Below, one piece after another: positions 34,832 to 44,310 of a DNA stretch of 64,000 bases. Position numbers and translations under genes: made by a program. The notes beneath the pieces are model-generated. The model saw only the letters and a program-made list of their open reading frames with translations. It was not told the origin of the DNA and searched no databases. Origin of the DNA: JAEZKC01 sp046546375. Lineage in GTDB: Bacteria > Fibrobacterota > Chitinivibrionia > Chitinivibrionales > Chitinispirillaceae. The DNA is taken from positions 1-64,000 of the forward strand of contig JBKGXV010000006.1 in assembly GCA_046546375.1 (NCBI GenBank), given 5' to 3'. Within the stretch, counting starts at the first letter, position 1; the number at the start of each line of letters is the position of its first letter.

Positions 34832-35752
34832 ATGAAAATGTCAGCCAGCACCAATGGTCTGGATATCCAGAAAAATTACATAAGTATAGCCCAGTATGCA
34901 CCTCTTGACAGCTCCGTGTTGCAGGTGGCCATTCAGCCTTTGTCTGTTGATGAATTCGAAGGCGGTTTTTGGGAATCGGTTGCCGAGGAGCTCAAGAATA
35001 TAAAGAAAATATTCCGCTTCGGTACTTCGGATGTGGTCTGCTCCTTGCTTTCTGAGCAGGCGGTCATCAAGACTTTGCAAGTGGAAAGTGATGAGCTTGA
35101 GCCGCAGGACGTCCTGAATTGGGAGCTGGGGCAGCATCTGGTTGGTTCGGCTGACGAGTATGCGTTTGATTTCCAGGAAATCGCTTCAGGTTTCGGGGAT
35201 GAATACAGACGATATCTGGCAGCTGCAGTGAGAATGGAAGCTGTCGCCAAACTTCGCAAAACAGTGAAATCGGTGAAGCTTAACCCTCTCGTGATTGATC
35301 TGGATCTTTTTGCGCTGGTCAATGCCTTTGAAGCAAATTATCCTGAAAGACTATCCGAAACTGCTGTTCTGGTACACGGGGAAGACGACTGTACGAGACT
35401 CGTGCTTACAACCAATGGAACATTCATTGATTACAGTGTTTTCGATTTCAATGCAGATGAACAGGATGAAACGTTTTTCTGTGAAAAACTGCGGCAGGAA
35501 TCAGACCGCTTGGTATCGGTTAATGCTGATGTGCTTGAGGATGGAAATGTGACAACGTTCTTTGCCGGTTCACTTTTCTCAAATCAGCAGTTTTCCTCTT
35601 CAATAGTGGACAGTATCTCTCAATCTGAACTTCTGAATCCCTTCCGCAAGATTACCTGTTCTATCGGAGTGGACGATGAGCAGCTGAAGACGTATTCTTC
35701 CCAACTGGCCGTATCTGTTGGTCTTGCTTTGAGGGGAGATGAGGCTGAATAA
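34832..35752 (+). CDS. pilM: Type IV pilus assembly protein PilM-like (actin-fold)
   Basis: A 306-residue protein with the PilM layout: a first strand GLDIQKNYISIAQYAP, SLLSEQAVIKTLQV, DVLNWELGQHL followed by YRRYLAAAVRMEAVAKL, and a C-terminal AVSVGLALRGDEAE that ends like PilM proteins. PilM is a cytoplasmic actin-like ATP-binding protein that holds the PilN tail. It is diverged, so confidence is moderate. The next gene starts 2 bp after its stop and encodes a PilN/O-like protein, which supports the call. The upstream 129 bp is AT-rich with a TATACT box at 34767 but no good -35 box. Confidence 0.75.
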   Translation: MKMSASTNGLDIQKNYISIAQYAPLDSSVLQVAIQPLSVDEFEGGFWESVAEELKNIKKIFRFGTSDVVCSLLSEQAVIKTLQVESDELEPQDVLNWELGQHLVGSADEYAFDFQEIASGFGDEYRRYLAAAVRMEAVAKLRKTVKSVKLNPLVIDLDLFALVNAFEANYPERLSETAVLVHGEDDCTRLVLTTNGTFIDYSVFDFNADEQDETFFCEKLRQESDRLVSVNADVLEDGNVTTFFAGSLFSNQQFSSSIVDSISQSELLNPFRKITCSIGVDDEQLKTYSSQLAVSVGLALRGDEAE

Positions 35753-35754
35753 AA

Positions 35755-36657
35755 ATGATTAGAATAAATCTGGCAAAATCGAACTCTAAAGGTGCTTTCA
35801 ATCAGAAGACCCAAAAGGTACTGATTGCAGTGGTGAGTCTGGTATTGGTAGTCGGAGCCGCGACTTCTGCTTTTCTGTTTTTCAAAAAAGACACCTCCCA
35901 ACAACAGGTAAACGCTTCTGCTCCGGTTGACTCGACTGCACCCAAGCCATCTTCTCATATTAGAACTGATATGATTGAAAATGTGGTGAAGGAGGTCGGC
36001 AGTGATCGTTCCGTTAAAAAACTCAATGTTCCCTACGAAGACATGACTGTTGCCGAAAAGATCAACTACGAAGTCCTTTTCGGTCGCAACGCACTGGAAT
36101 TGGTTGGCCGTTCTGTGCTGTCTGGAATCAAACTTAAGACGTTGGAAGTCGAAAATTTCAAGACCATTTATGCTCACGGACTCGGATCAAGCAGGGAGCT
36201 GGTAAGTGAAATGTTTACCAACTTCAAATCCGAACAGGTGGAGGTTATGCCTCAGCCGCTTTCCTATATCAAGGACGACCCTATTGGGTATAAATTTGTG
36301 ATTACCTGCAAACCCAAATTCGGATTGGGTGAACTAACCGACCCATTCCAGGCCCTTGATCATTTGGGCTTCAAAGAAGCGCTTTCTGTTCATCTGGAGG
36401 ATTTCTCGCGTATCGCAAAAGAAAACGATGTCAAATTCCGCTCATCACCGAGAAGGATCTCTGTTGAACGGACTGGCAGTTACAGGCGAGTAGTCTACAG
36501 AGCTGAAGGACAGACTACCTACAGGGATTTCAATCAATTCGTCCTGGCTCTCTACAACGAGAAAGTACCCTGCGCTTTCAAGAAAATATCTCTTGCTGCA
36601 AAGAGCGGAACTACCGTCAATGTGGTTGCTGAGGTTCTGTTCACCACCAAAAACTAG
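35755..36657 (+). CDS. PilN/PilO-like type IV pilus inner-membrane protein
   Basis: A 300-residue bitopic protein. It starts MIRINLAKSN, the PilM-docking peptide of PilN (usually MIRINLLP), has one membrane helix (about residues 22-43), a Ser/Pro/Gln-rich linker and a C-terminal alpha/beta region (about 95-300) that reads more like two PilN/PilO-type cores than one. There is no separate PilO gene next to it. It may combine both roles in one chain; that is inference. The start is 2 bp after pilM, and rsmD follows 9 bp after its stop. Confidence 0.65.
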   Translation: MIRINLAKSNSKGAFNQKTQKVLIAVVSLVLVVGAATSAFLFFKKDTSQQQVNASAPVDSTAPKPSSHIRTDMIENVVKEVGSDRSVKKLNVPYEDMTVAEKINYEVLFGRNALELVGRSVLSGIKLKTLEVENFKTIYAHGLGSSRELVSEMFTNFKSEQVEVMPQPLSYIKDDPIGYKFVITCKPKFGLGELTDPFQALDHLGFKEALSVHLEDFSRIAKENDVKFRSSPRRISVERTGSYRRVVYRAEGQTTYRDFNQFVLALYNEKVPCAFKKISLAAKSGTTVNVVAEVLFTTKN

Positions 36658-36666
36658 CTCTTTATC

Positions 36667-37230
36667 ATGAGGCTTCGAATCATATCCGGTGAACTGAAAG
36701 GGAGATATCTTTCGGTTTCCGGCAGTTCTCGTTTCCGTCCCACACTTGAACGTACGAGAGAATCGGTTGCAGAGATCCTCAAAAAGCGGCTGCGCGGCTC
36801 TTATGTGGCTGATCTGTGTGCAGGAAGTGGTGCTTTTGGCTTCGAGATGCTCAGCAGAGGAGCTCTGAGAGCCGATTTCGTTGAGCAGAACAAAAAACTG
36901 GCCTCGGAGATAAGGAAAAATGCCGAGCGTCTGCATGTGCAGGATCGCATCAGGGTATTCACTGACGATGTCCGTACATTTCTTCGTATGCGAAAACATC
37001 AGTATGATGTCGTTTTTTACGATCCCCCTTATGACAGAGCCGACCTTCAGGAGATAATTCCTTCAATTTTGGATTTGCTTGTGCCGAAAGGTATACTGGT
37101 ATACGAACGCAGGCGGCTTCCGAAAGAAAAAAAACCACCTGAGTTTGGTGAAAAGGAATTGCTTTCTGATGCACGTCTTTTCGGAGATACTGTCGTGGAA
37201 TTCTATACTCTGCAGAATAAGGAGATGTGA
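36667..37230 (+). CDS. rsmD: 16S rRNA (guanine(966)-N2)-methyltransferase
   Basis: A 187-residue class I methyltransferase that modifies G966 of 16S rRNA. RIISGELKGRYLS at the N-terminus, RPTLERTRESV, the SAM-binding VADLCAGSGAFGFEMLSRGA, and the catalytic VVFYDPPYD are diagnostic. It directly precedes coaD, a pairing found in many bacteria. Confidence 0.96.
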   Translation: MRLRIISGELKGRYLSVSGSSRFRPTLERTRESVAEILKKRLRGSYVADLCAGSGAFGFEMLSRGALRADFVEQNKKLASEIRKNAERLHVQDRIRVFTDDVRTFLRMRKHQYDVVFYDPPYDRADLQEIIPSILDLLVPKGILVYERRRLPKEKKPPEFGEKELLSDARLFGDTVVEFYTLQNKEM

Positions 37231-37236
37231 ACAGTT

Positions 37237-37716
37237 ATGCCTACCGCTCTCTACCCGGGCACTTTTGATCCTATCACCTACGGGCATATTGATATCGCCG
37301 TACGAGCTTCAAAAATATTTCGCAAAGTAATTGCGGTTGTAGCCGATAATCCGCGCAAAAACCCTCTCTTCTCCGCAAAGGAAAGAGTGGAGTTGGTACG
37401 AAGTTCGCTCTTAGACGTTCCTCAGATCGAAGTCATCAGTTATTCCGGTCTGATCGTGAACTGTCTTAAGGAATACAACGCTACCGCCATAATTCGGGGG
37501 CTTAGGGCTGTTTCCGATTTCGACTATGAATTCCAGATGGCTTTCACCAACAGGAATATGCTTTCCAGTGCTGAAACGGTGTTTCTTATGCCCAGTGCTG
37601 AATTCACTTATCTGAACTCAACGCTGGTTAAACAAATTGCCCGGCATGGAGGTGAAATCGAAACGTTCGTACCGGATGTGGTCAAAAAGCACCTGCTCAA
37701 AAAGCTTCATTCCTGA
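37237..37716 (+). CDS. coaD: Phosphopantetheine adenylyltransferase
   Basis: A 159-residue coenzyme A biosynthesis enzyme joining AMP to 4'-phosphopantetheine. YPGTFDPITYGHIDI carries the (H/T)xGH nucleotidyltransferase motif; GLIVNCLKEYNATAIIRGLR and the late TYLNSTLVKQIARHGGE are standard. AAGGAG lies 12-17 bases upstream of the start. It is 6 bp after rsmD. Confidence 0.97.
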   Translation: MPTALYPGTFDPITYGHIDIAVRASKIFRKVIAVVADNPRKNPLFSAKERVELVRSSLLDVPQIEVISYSGLIVNCLKEYNATAIIRGLRAVSDFDYEFQMAFTNRNMLSSAETVFLMPSAEFTYLNSTLVKQIARHGGEIETFVPDVVKKHLLKKLHS

Positions 37717-37761
37717 GGCAGAGAACTAAATCAGATACTTTTCAACTATGGGACTTTCGAC

Positions 37762-38595
37762 ATGAACTCCTTCGGATCAGCAGCACCCCGGGCCATAAAG
37801 GGACTGGTAATCGCCAATGGAATACTGTTCGTTCTGCAGCTGATTCCCACTGTAGGCAATTACGTTACCTATTTTGGATCACTTATTCCTGAATTAACCT
37901 TCCCGGGTCTGCAGTTATGGCGCACGTTCACCTATATGTTTCTGCATGATTCCAACGGAATTTTCCACATCCTTTTCAACATGCTGGTGCTCTGGATGTT
38001 CGGTGCTGAGATGGAGAACTTGTGGGGCACTAAAAAGTTCCTGATATTCTACTTCATCTGCGGTGTTGGAGCAGCCTTTTTTTCTCTGTTCAGTCTCATA
38101 ACTGCCCCGTTTGTTCCCGTCATAGGAGCATCCGGTGCGGTGCTTGGTGTTCTTACTGCTTATGCTTACTATTATCCCCACAGGCAGGTGCTTCTCTTTT
38201 TCGTTCTGCCCGTGAATGTGCGGTTGTTGGTGATCGGTTACGCTGTCGTTTCGGTACTGTTTTCATTCCAGCCCGGAGGTGTTGTATCTCATCTTACACA
38301 CCTGGGTGGGATAGTGGTGGCTTTTGCCTACCTGAAACTGTATTCCAAATTCGAGATCCGCTTTCAGAGGCTTTGGTATTCCTGGGAAGAAAGAAAGCGC
38401 CGCGAGGAGGTATCCCGCGAAGTTCAAAGTAAGAAACACTTCGAGCAGAATATCGATCCCATACTGGACAAAATTGCCAAAGAAGGAATGGAGTCTCTTA
38501 GCCCCAGAGAGAAAAAAATGCTCAAGCAGGCCTCTCGATCGAACAAGGAGCGTATGAAAAAACGCGGTATTCTGCCCTTCAACCTCTTCAAGTGA
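37762..38595 (+). CDS. Rhomboid-family intramembrane serine protease
   Basis: A 277-residue membrane protein with six hydrophobic segments in the first 195 residues. The catalytic serine is in VIGASGAVLG (TM4) and the histidine in SHLTHLGGIVVAFA (TM6); HILFNMLVLWMFG is the conserved TM2 motif and WRTFTYMFLH the L1 region. A charged C-terminal cytoplasmic tail (about 200-277) is rich in Lys and Glu. Rhomboids cleave membrane proteins; the substrate is unknown. It is followed 7 bp later by the SpoIIE gene. Confidence 0.92.
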   Translation: MNSFGSAAPRAIKGLVIANGILFVLQLIPTVGNYVTYFGSLIPELTFPGLQLWRTFTYMFLHDSNGIFHILFNMLVLWMFGAEMENLWGTKKFLIFYFICGVGAAFFSLFSLITAPFVPVIGASGAVLGVLTAYAYYYPHRQVLLFFVLPVNVRLLVIGYAVVSVLFSFQPGGVVSHLTHLGGIVVAFAYLKLYSKFEIRFQRLWYSWEERKRREEVSREVQSKKHFEQNIDPILDKIAKEGMESLSPREKKMLKQASRSNKERMKKRGILPFNLFK

Positions 38596-38602
38596 CCCCC
38601 GA

Positions 38603-39856
38603 ATGGAAAGCAGAAGCAGAATCGATCAGCTCAGGAATCGTGTTTACAGGCTGCTTGATATCTGCTGTCTGCAAAGAGAAAAACTGATTGTAACACAAAA
38701 GGAATTAGATTCCCGAAACAGTGTGGTCAGAAAACTGTTTGATGGGGTTCTTCCAAGGAGTTTTCCTCAGATACCAAACCTGAAGAGTTCCGTGGTGATT
38801 TTTCCCGAAAATGAAATGGGAAACAGCTTTTGTGACATCTTTATGACTCCGTTTCAGAAAACTGCGATTGTGCTGTATGAAATAAGCGGGAATGATTACG
38901 CTGCCTCTTTAATCGGTTCTGTTGCCATGATGTATTTCAGGCTTTTTGTCGAGAAGTATGAAGACCCGCAGCAGATCTGCTGTCATGTTCATCGGCAACT
39001 CGACCGGTTTATCGGTGATGACACATCCGTGAATGCATTTCTGGGGATCTGGGACCCTTTGACTAATGTTATAACCTGTTCGTTTTCTGATTGTCTTGAT
39101 CCGATTGTCTTTCGAAAAAGATTTCGTGATATTCAGCGGGTGAAATCGATCCTCTCTCAGGCGTTATCTCCTGTTACGGGTAGTTCACGCCAGAGTTTTT
39201 CTCTGGATTCGAAGGATAAACTCATACTGTACACGTCAGGTTTTCGTCATGAAGAGCTTGAGCGAATAATCGGAGAATACGGGATGGGTGGGCCTGATAA
39301 GCTGATGCAGAAGATTATTGAAACTCGCAGCTGTTCTGAAAGCAAAAACTTTTTTTCGCTGAGCATTGTAGAATTCGGGAGTTCCAAGCACTTGCTGAAG
39401 GAAGCCGGTTTTGCACAGATCGAGATGCCCAGAGCATTGCTTGTCAAAAATTATGACGATATGGGATTTGCGGTATCAACCATTCTGAGGGAAATGGATA
39501 ATGGAGGTTTTCCTGATCTGTCTATCAAGCAGGTGAAAATTTGTGTGTACGAAATGATATCCAATGCTATTCGTCACGGCAACAGAGAAGATTTTTCCAA
39601 AAATGTCTATGTGTATTTCAAGGTGAATTCCGAAGCAGTCACGATCAGTGTGCTGGACGAAGGTGAGGGGTTTGATTATAACAATCTTCCCAACCCTCTT
39701 GAACCAGAGTACAGATACAGGGATCATGGCAGGGGAATTTTTCTCATCAGACATTATATGGATGAGGTAAGTTTCAATGCCAAGGGAAACAGGATTCTGG
39801 GTAGAAAATATCACGAAAAAAGAGATAGAAGTAGGAGAGAGCAAGAAAATCGGTGA
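38603..39856 (+). CDS. SpoIIE-type phosphatase fused to an anti-sigma-type HATPase
   Basis: A 417-residue protein. A short coiled-coil (about 1-45) leads to a PP2C-like SpoIIE region (about 50-265; SVVIFPENEMGNSFCDIF, NAFLGIWDPLTN, LILYTSGF). The canonical metal-binding Asp residues of PP2C are only partly visible, for instance DxxG reads EMGNS. Residues about 290-405 form a RsbW/SpoIIAB-like ATPase (EMISNAIRHGN as N-box, VLDEGEGFD and HGRGIFLIRHYMD as G-boxes). Such proteins control sigma factors or partner proteins by phosphorylation and dephosphorylation. No anti-anti-sigma gene is next to it. Confidence 0.82.
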   Translation: MESRSRIDQLRNRVYRLLDICCLQREKLIVTQKELDSRNSVVRKLFDGVLPRSFPQIPNLKSSVVIFPENEMGNSFCDIFMTPFQKTAIVLYEISGNDYAASLIGSVAMMYFRLFVEKYEDPQQICCHVHRQLDRFIGDDTSVNAFLGIWDPLTNVITCSFSDCLDPIVFRKRFRDIQRVKSILSQALSPVTGSSRQSFSLDSKDKLILYTSGFRHEELERIIGEYGMGGPDKLMQKIIETRSCSESKNFFSLSIVEFGSSKHLLKEAGFAQIEMPRALLVKNYDDMGFAVSTILREMDNGGFPDLSIKQVKICVYEMISNAIRHGNREDFSKNVYVYFKVNSEAVTISVLDEGEGFDYNNLPNPLEPEYRYRDHGRGIFLIRHYMDEVSFNAKGNRILGRKYHEKRDRSRREQENR

Positions 39857-39876
39857 AAAGAAAGTTGTGTTTTTGC

Positions 39877-41880
39877 TTAAAGTACTTTGATCTCAAGGTT
39901 CACCAGACGAATGTTTTTTGGGCCGGTGATTTTTTCTTTCACAAAGTAATGTCTCTGACCGAATTTGAATACTGTTCCGGGAAGTGCCGAACGCTTTATG
40001 TTTATGAAGCACTCGTCGAATTTGTCTGATTTTTCGTTTATGACTTCCTTTCTCTGTTCCAGAATGGTTATCTGCTGTCTGATAGTGGCAATTTTCTGTT
40101 TTACCTTTTTCAGTACTTCCAACTGACTTGATGATTGTTTTCTGGGGTCGCTGCTTTCAAGTGTTTGGGCCAGTTTTTTCAAATTTGTATTCAGCTCCTG
40201 AATCTGCAGCTCTGTTCTGTGAAGCTCTTCCGTGAGAGTGTAATCAGGACCGATCTCAAGGATTGTTTTTACCCCGCTTGCATTTCCGGAGGTCTCCACG
40301 ACTATGGATTCGTTGGAAGTCAATGTGCCTCCTGCAACGGAAATCGGATTTCCATGAATTGTTATGGATTTTCGGGCTATTATGGTGCCGTTGAGAACCT
40401 CTTTGGCAACATTGACATTGCCTCTGCAACGTACAGTCTGATTTTTTATAAACCCCAGATTCACATCCCCCTTAGCTTCAATATACCCGTTTCCCTGCCC
40501 GATGAAACCATATTTACATAACAGGTTCCCTTTAACGCTGATATGACAGTCTTCTATTACCCCTCCTACTTGAAGATCGCCGCCGCATTGCACATCAAAT
40601 CCGGATTTCACATCACCATCTATTAAAACTGATTTTTCATACTTCACATTACCTGTTGAGAAGTCGACATTTCCGGGTATCAGATATCCCTCATCGACAT
40701 CTACAGTGATACCGTTATAACGTACTATACCGTCAATGGCAGCAATCAGTACGGAGGATTCTTCTTTTGATACGGTGGTATTTGTTCCAGCGGGGAGTTT
40801 CGCTTCTGTACCATCTTTTGCAGGAAGAGTGTTGCCGTTCACATCATAGCCCGGTACGCCCTTTTGGGGTGGGTGTAATTTGGCCAGTTTGGTTCCGGCT
40901 GAAACCGGGTTTATGATACTTACATTCTTGTAATCTGCAGAACCGTTCGGGTTGATGGTGGGTTTGAGTGATGATTCTGAATCGAAAAGGAGCTCCACTT
41001 TACCATCTTCGCCCTTCTGTGCAGCGTGACCTTCGGCAATAAGAATTATTTCCGAACGTTTCTTGCTCAGGTTAAAATTCTCACATGCCTGAGTCAGTTT
41101 CTGCTCGTTTATCCCTTTTACGACCCCGTTTTTCTTAAGCAGTTCCTGAACATCTTTTAATGAGGGCATCTTACCCTTTTCGCCTGCTGGCTGAATCACA
41201 AGTTCTGCCTTCATTTTATCCGCGCTGGTCTGGACTTCCACCGCACCATTGAAATCCAGAGAAATCACCTCCGGCATATCCTCTGCACAGATTACAATAC
41301 CTGTTACAGTTGCGCTTACCGTCTTCTTGTCTTCAGAGATACTGACTCCTTCTCCCGGATTTATCGCATTCTCATTTTCCGAGTCATCGGGTGAAATCAG
41401 TTCTCCATATACGTTTTTGCCAGGAATTGCCGGAAGTTCAGCTCCCTTTTCGGCAATAACAGTTCCGGGATCGACCCTCTGAATCTTCGATGAAAGACTG
41501 GTGATCTCCCAAAAACATCTTGCTTCTTTAGCTTTTTCAATATCTTTGTGGTTCGTAAGGTGTTTGACTTTAATGTGGAGTTTTCCTTTTTGGCCCGCTT
41601 CGGGAGTGGAACCTTTGGCAACAGGTGGGGATTCCAGGAATTTGGGCGTTTCATTCCACTTATCTGCGATTTCCTCAAGAGCTTTTTCATCTATTCCGTT
41701 AACAACTCCATTTTGGGCGAGTGCATTCTTTAAATCTTCAATCTTTAATGTTCCTGCTTTTCCCTCAATCGGTTCAAGAATCAAACAGGCACTCATCGCA
41801 TCTTCGGACACATGAACCGTAAGGGAGACGAATTCCTGATAATTTTCCGAGAATAGTGATGAGTTTCTTTCAAGTGTCAT
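39877..41880 (-). CDS. FapA/DUF342 family protein with duplicated N-terminal domain
   Basis: A 667-residue polymer-forming-type cytoplasmic protein. The N-terminal FapA domain appears twice: residues about 30-200 and 224-390 repeat the order ILEP..EG, NGVVNGI / NGVVKGI, a AIPGKNVYG / GVPGYDVNG loop, and TVTGIV / AIDGIV. It is followed by a right-handed beta-helix (about 395-545; VLIDGDVKSGFDVQCGGDL) and a C-terminal coiled coil (about 550-625). Function in this family is unclear. It is convergent with the SpoIIE gene and divergent from priA. Start ATG with AGGTGAATC upstream. Confidence 0.87.
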   Translation of the reverse strand: MTLERNSSLFSENYQEFVSLTVHVSEDAMSACLILEPIEGKAGTLKIEDLKNALAQNGVVNGIDEKALEEIADKWNETPKFLESPPVAKGSTPEAGQKGKLHIKVKHLTNHKDIEKAKEARCFWEITSLSSKIQRVDPGTVIAEKGAELPAIPGKNVYGELISPDDSENENAINPGEGVSISEDKKTVSATVTGIVICAEDMPEVISLDFNGAVEVQTSADKMKAELVIQPAGEKGKMPSLKDVQELLKKNGVVKGINEQKLTQACENFNLSKKRSEIILIAEGHAAQKGEDGKVELLFDSESSLKPTINPNGSADYKNVSIINPVSAGTKLAKLHPPQKGVPGYDVNGNTLPAKDGTEAKLPAGTNTTVSKEESSVLIAAIDGIVRYNGITVDVDEGYLIPGNVDFSTGNVKYEKSVLIDGDVKSGFDVQCGGDLQVGGVIEDCHISVKGNLLCKYGFIGQGNGYIEAKGDVNLGFIKNQTVRCRGNVNVAKEVLNGTIIARKSITIHGNPISVAGGTLTSNESIVVETSGNASGVKTILEIGPDYTLTEELHRTELQIQELNTNLKKLAQTLESSDPRKQSSSQLEVLKKVKQKIATIRQQITILEQRKEVINEKSDKFDECFINIKRSALPGTVFKFGQRHYFVKEKITGPKNIRLVNLEIKVL

Positions 41881-42067
41881 GATTCACCTGTCTTCTTTCG
41901 GCAAATATCTTACCGAGTTTTCTAAGTTCCCAGTATCGGGCGCGCTGGGAATCGGGATATTTTCTTGAGATTGTAGAATTATCTGGCATTCCTCAAAATC
42001 TGACTTTAAATTATAGAGCACATTAATTTTATGATTTTAACTGCACCGCTTATTATATAGTTATACC

Positions 42068-44299
42068 ATGGAACAGCACTCTGGTCAACAACAAACAAGG
42101 GATACGAAACAAGCCTCTGTTGCAGGTGTAGCCTTCCCGGTAGCTATTCCCGGAGTATATGATTACAAAATCCCTGAACAATTCAGAGGGAAAGCAGGGC
42201 CGGGTATTCCTGTTCTGGTCGAGGTAAAAAGGAAAAAAACCTGGGGGGTCATTGTCCAGCTCAAAACATCTTCCGCATTTCCTCAACTGAAAGAGGTTCT
42301 GGAGATTAAGGCCGATCAGTGGACGGATTCCAATCAATCTCTTCTCAGGCTTTATGAATGGATGGCCTCATACTACCAGTGTGATCTGGGCAGAGTTTTC
42401 AAACCGCTGGTCAGCAAATCGATCATGAAAACCAAGGCCAAAACGGTGCTGGTGTATCGACCGGCTGAGGGGGAGTTTGAAAATCTGAGGGAAAATCAGA
42501 AAGAGGCTCTTGGGAAAATAAGAGAATGTGGCCAGGCATTAAGCACCAGGGAGCTGGAAAGCAGATTGAATATAAGTGCATCCACGGTTAAAACTCTTTT
42601 CAAAAAGGGGTGTTTAATCAAGGATAAGCGGGTTGTGTTCAGGGAAGCCGATGAGCTTTTGATGGAGTCATTGAACACAGGAGTTGTTCTTTCAGAAGAA
42701 CAAAAGGCCGCTGTGGAGCGGATTTCCCGCTCGATTGAAAATCCGGACAAGCCTTTTTTGCTCTACGGGATAACCGGAAGCGGAAAAACTCATATCTATA
42801 CCGATTTGGCCAAGCGGGTACTGGATATGGGCAAAGGTGTTATTATTCTGGTTCCGGAAATAAGCCTGACCCCGCAGACGATTCAGCGTTTCAAAGCTGC
42901 AATAGGGAACACTATCACGGTGATTCACAGTCATATGTCCGATGGTGAACGCCGCGACAGTATTCAAGATATTGTGACCGGCAGAAAACGGGCTGTTATC
43001 GGAGTTCGTAGTGCGCTTTTGGCGCCCATGGATAATGTGGGTCTGATTATAGTAGACGAGGAGCATGACGGAAGTTACAAACAGAGTGATACGGATCCCC
43101 GGTACAATGCGCGGGATGTGGCGGTGGTGAGGGGTAAAATTCAGAAAGCGGTTGTTGTTTTGGGGAGCGCAACTCCCAGCGTGGAAAGTTTTCACAATGC
43201 CCAGCAGGGCAAGTACCATCTGGTCAGGCTTGCACAGCGTTTCGGCGGCTCAAAACTGCCTGAAGTGAAAATTGTCGATATGGCCCAGGAGCACAAAGAG
43301 AATAACTGGACCACTCTGTCCCGCTATCTTGTTCAGAGAATAGAAGAGGAACTGAAGCAGAAGCGCCAGATTATTCTTCTGTTGAACAGGAGGGGCTTTT
43401 CACCTGTTCTTTTGTGCAAGGACTGCGGTTATACTCACGTCTGCCCGAACTGTTCTGTCAACTTACGGTATCACAAGGCTGATACGACACTCAAATGTCA
43501 TCTGTGCGGTTATGAGGAAACCGCTCCCGACAGATGCCCTAAATGCAGAGGTGAGAAGATCAAGTACAAGGGGACCGGCATTCAGAAAGCAGAGGAACTG
43601 CTGAGGGATACATTTTCCGATGTAAAAATGATTCGCATGGATCAGGATACCACCAGACGCAAAGGTGCTCACGTATCAATACTGGAGGCTTTCGCCAAAG
43701 GTGAAGCAGATATTCTTATCGGGACTCAGATGGTGGCCAAGGGACTCAATTTTCCCAGAGTCACTCTGGTCGGAGTACTTCAGGCTGATACCGGGCTTCA
43801 CTTTCCCGATTTCAGAGCTTCCGAGCGTACCTTCCAGCTCCTTACGCAGGTGGCGGGAAGAGCTGGAAGGGCAGAACTGCCCGGAGAAGTAATTATCCAG
43901 ACATACTATCCGGATGAAATGGCTGTGAGAAGTTCGATGACTCATGATTATGAATCCTTTTACAATCACGAAATAGAAACGAGACGTGATCTATTCTATC
44001 CGCCGTTCGGTAAACTGGCCAGAATCGTTGCGGAAGGAGCTTCGGAACCGGTAGTGAGAGATTTTCTTCAGAAGGTAAGCCGGGAGCTGCACAGGGGGGT
44101 AGGGGATGCAGTTTCTGTCCTGGGACCAACACCTGCCGTTTTGTCCAGAATAGATAACATCTTCAGATATACCCTCATGCTCAAATCACATTCTCCACGG
44201 GCTCTGGGCAATGCTCTTTACGGGGTAAGAAAAATCGCAAAAGAACTGCCCTCATCATACAAGTGCATCATCGATGTGGATCCTGTGAACATGCTTTAG
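42068..44299 (+). CDS. priA: Primosomal replication restart helicase PriA
   Basis: A 743-residue SF2 helicase that reloads the replisome at stalled forks. Walker A GITGSGKTHIY is at about residue 234; DEEHDGSYKQSD is the Walker B region. Eight zinc-binding cysteines lie in CKDCGYTHVCPNC and CHLCGYEETAPDRCPKC. The N-terminal 3'-DNA-binding domain (AFPVAIPGVYDYKIPEQ) is present. No clear ribosome binding site precedes the ATG. The upstream 187 bp are AT-rich. Confidence 0.96.
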   Translation: MEQHSGQQQTRDTKQASVAGVAFPVAIPGVYDYKIPEQFRGKAGPGIPVLVEVKRKKTWGVIVQLKTSSAFPQLKEVLEIKADQWTDSNQSLLRLYEWMASYYQCDLGRVFKPLVSKSIMKTKAKTVLVYRPAEGEFENLRENQKEALGKIRECGQALSTRELESRLNISASTVKTLFKKGCLIKDKRVVFREADELLMESLNTGVVLSEEQKAAVERISRSIENPDKPFLLYGITGSGKTHIYTDLAKRVLDMGKGVIILVPEISLTPQTIQRFKAAIGNTITVIHSHMSDGERRDSIQDIVTGRKRAVIGVRSALLAPMDNVGLIIVDEEHDGSYKQSDTDPRYNARDVAVVRGKIQKAVVVLGSATPSVESFHNAQQGKYHLVRLAQRFGGSKLPEVKIVDMAQEHKENNWTTLSRYLVQRIEEELKQKRQIILLLNRRGFSPVLLCKDCGYTHVCPNCSVNLRYHKADTTLKCHLCGYEETAPDRCPKCRGEKIKYKGTGIQKAEELLRDTFSDVKMIRMDQDTTRRKGAHVSILEAFAKGEADILIGTQMVAKGLNFPRVTLVGVLQADTGLHFPDFRASERTFQLLTQVAGRAGRAELPGEVIIQTYYPDEMAVRSSMTHDYESFYNHEIETRRDLFYPPFGKLARIVAEGASEPVVRDFLQKVSRELHRGVGDAVSVLGPTPAVLSRIDNIFRYTLMLKSHSPRALGNALYGVRKIAKELPSSYKCIIDVDPVNML

Positions 44300-44310
44300 G
44301 AGTTTATTTT

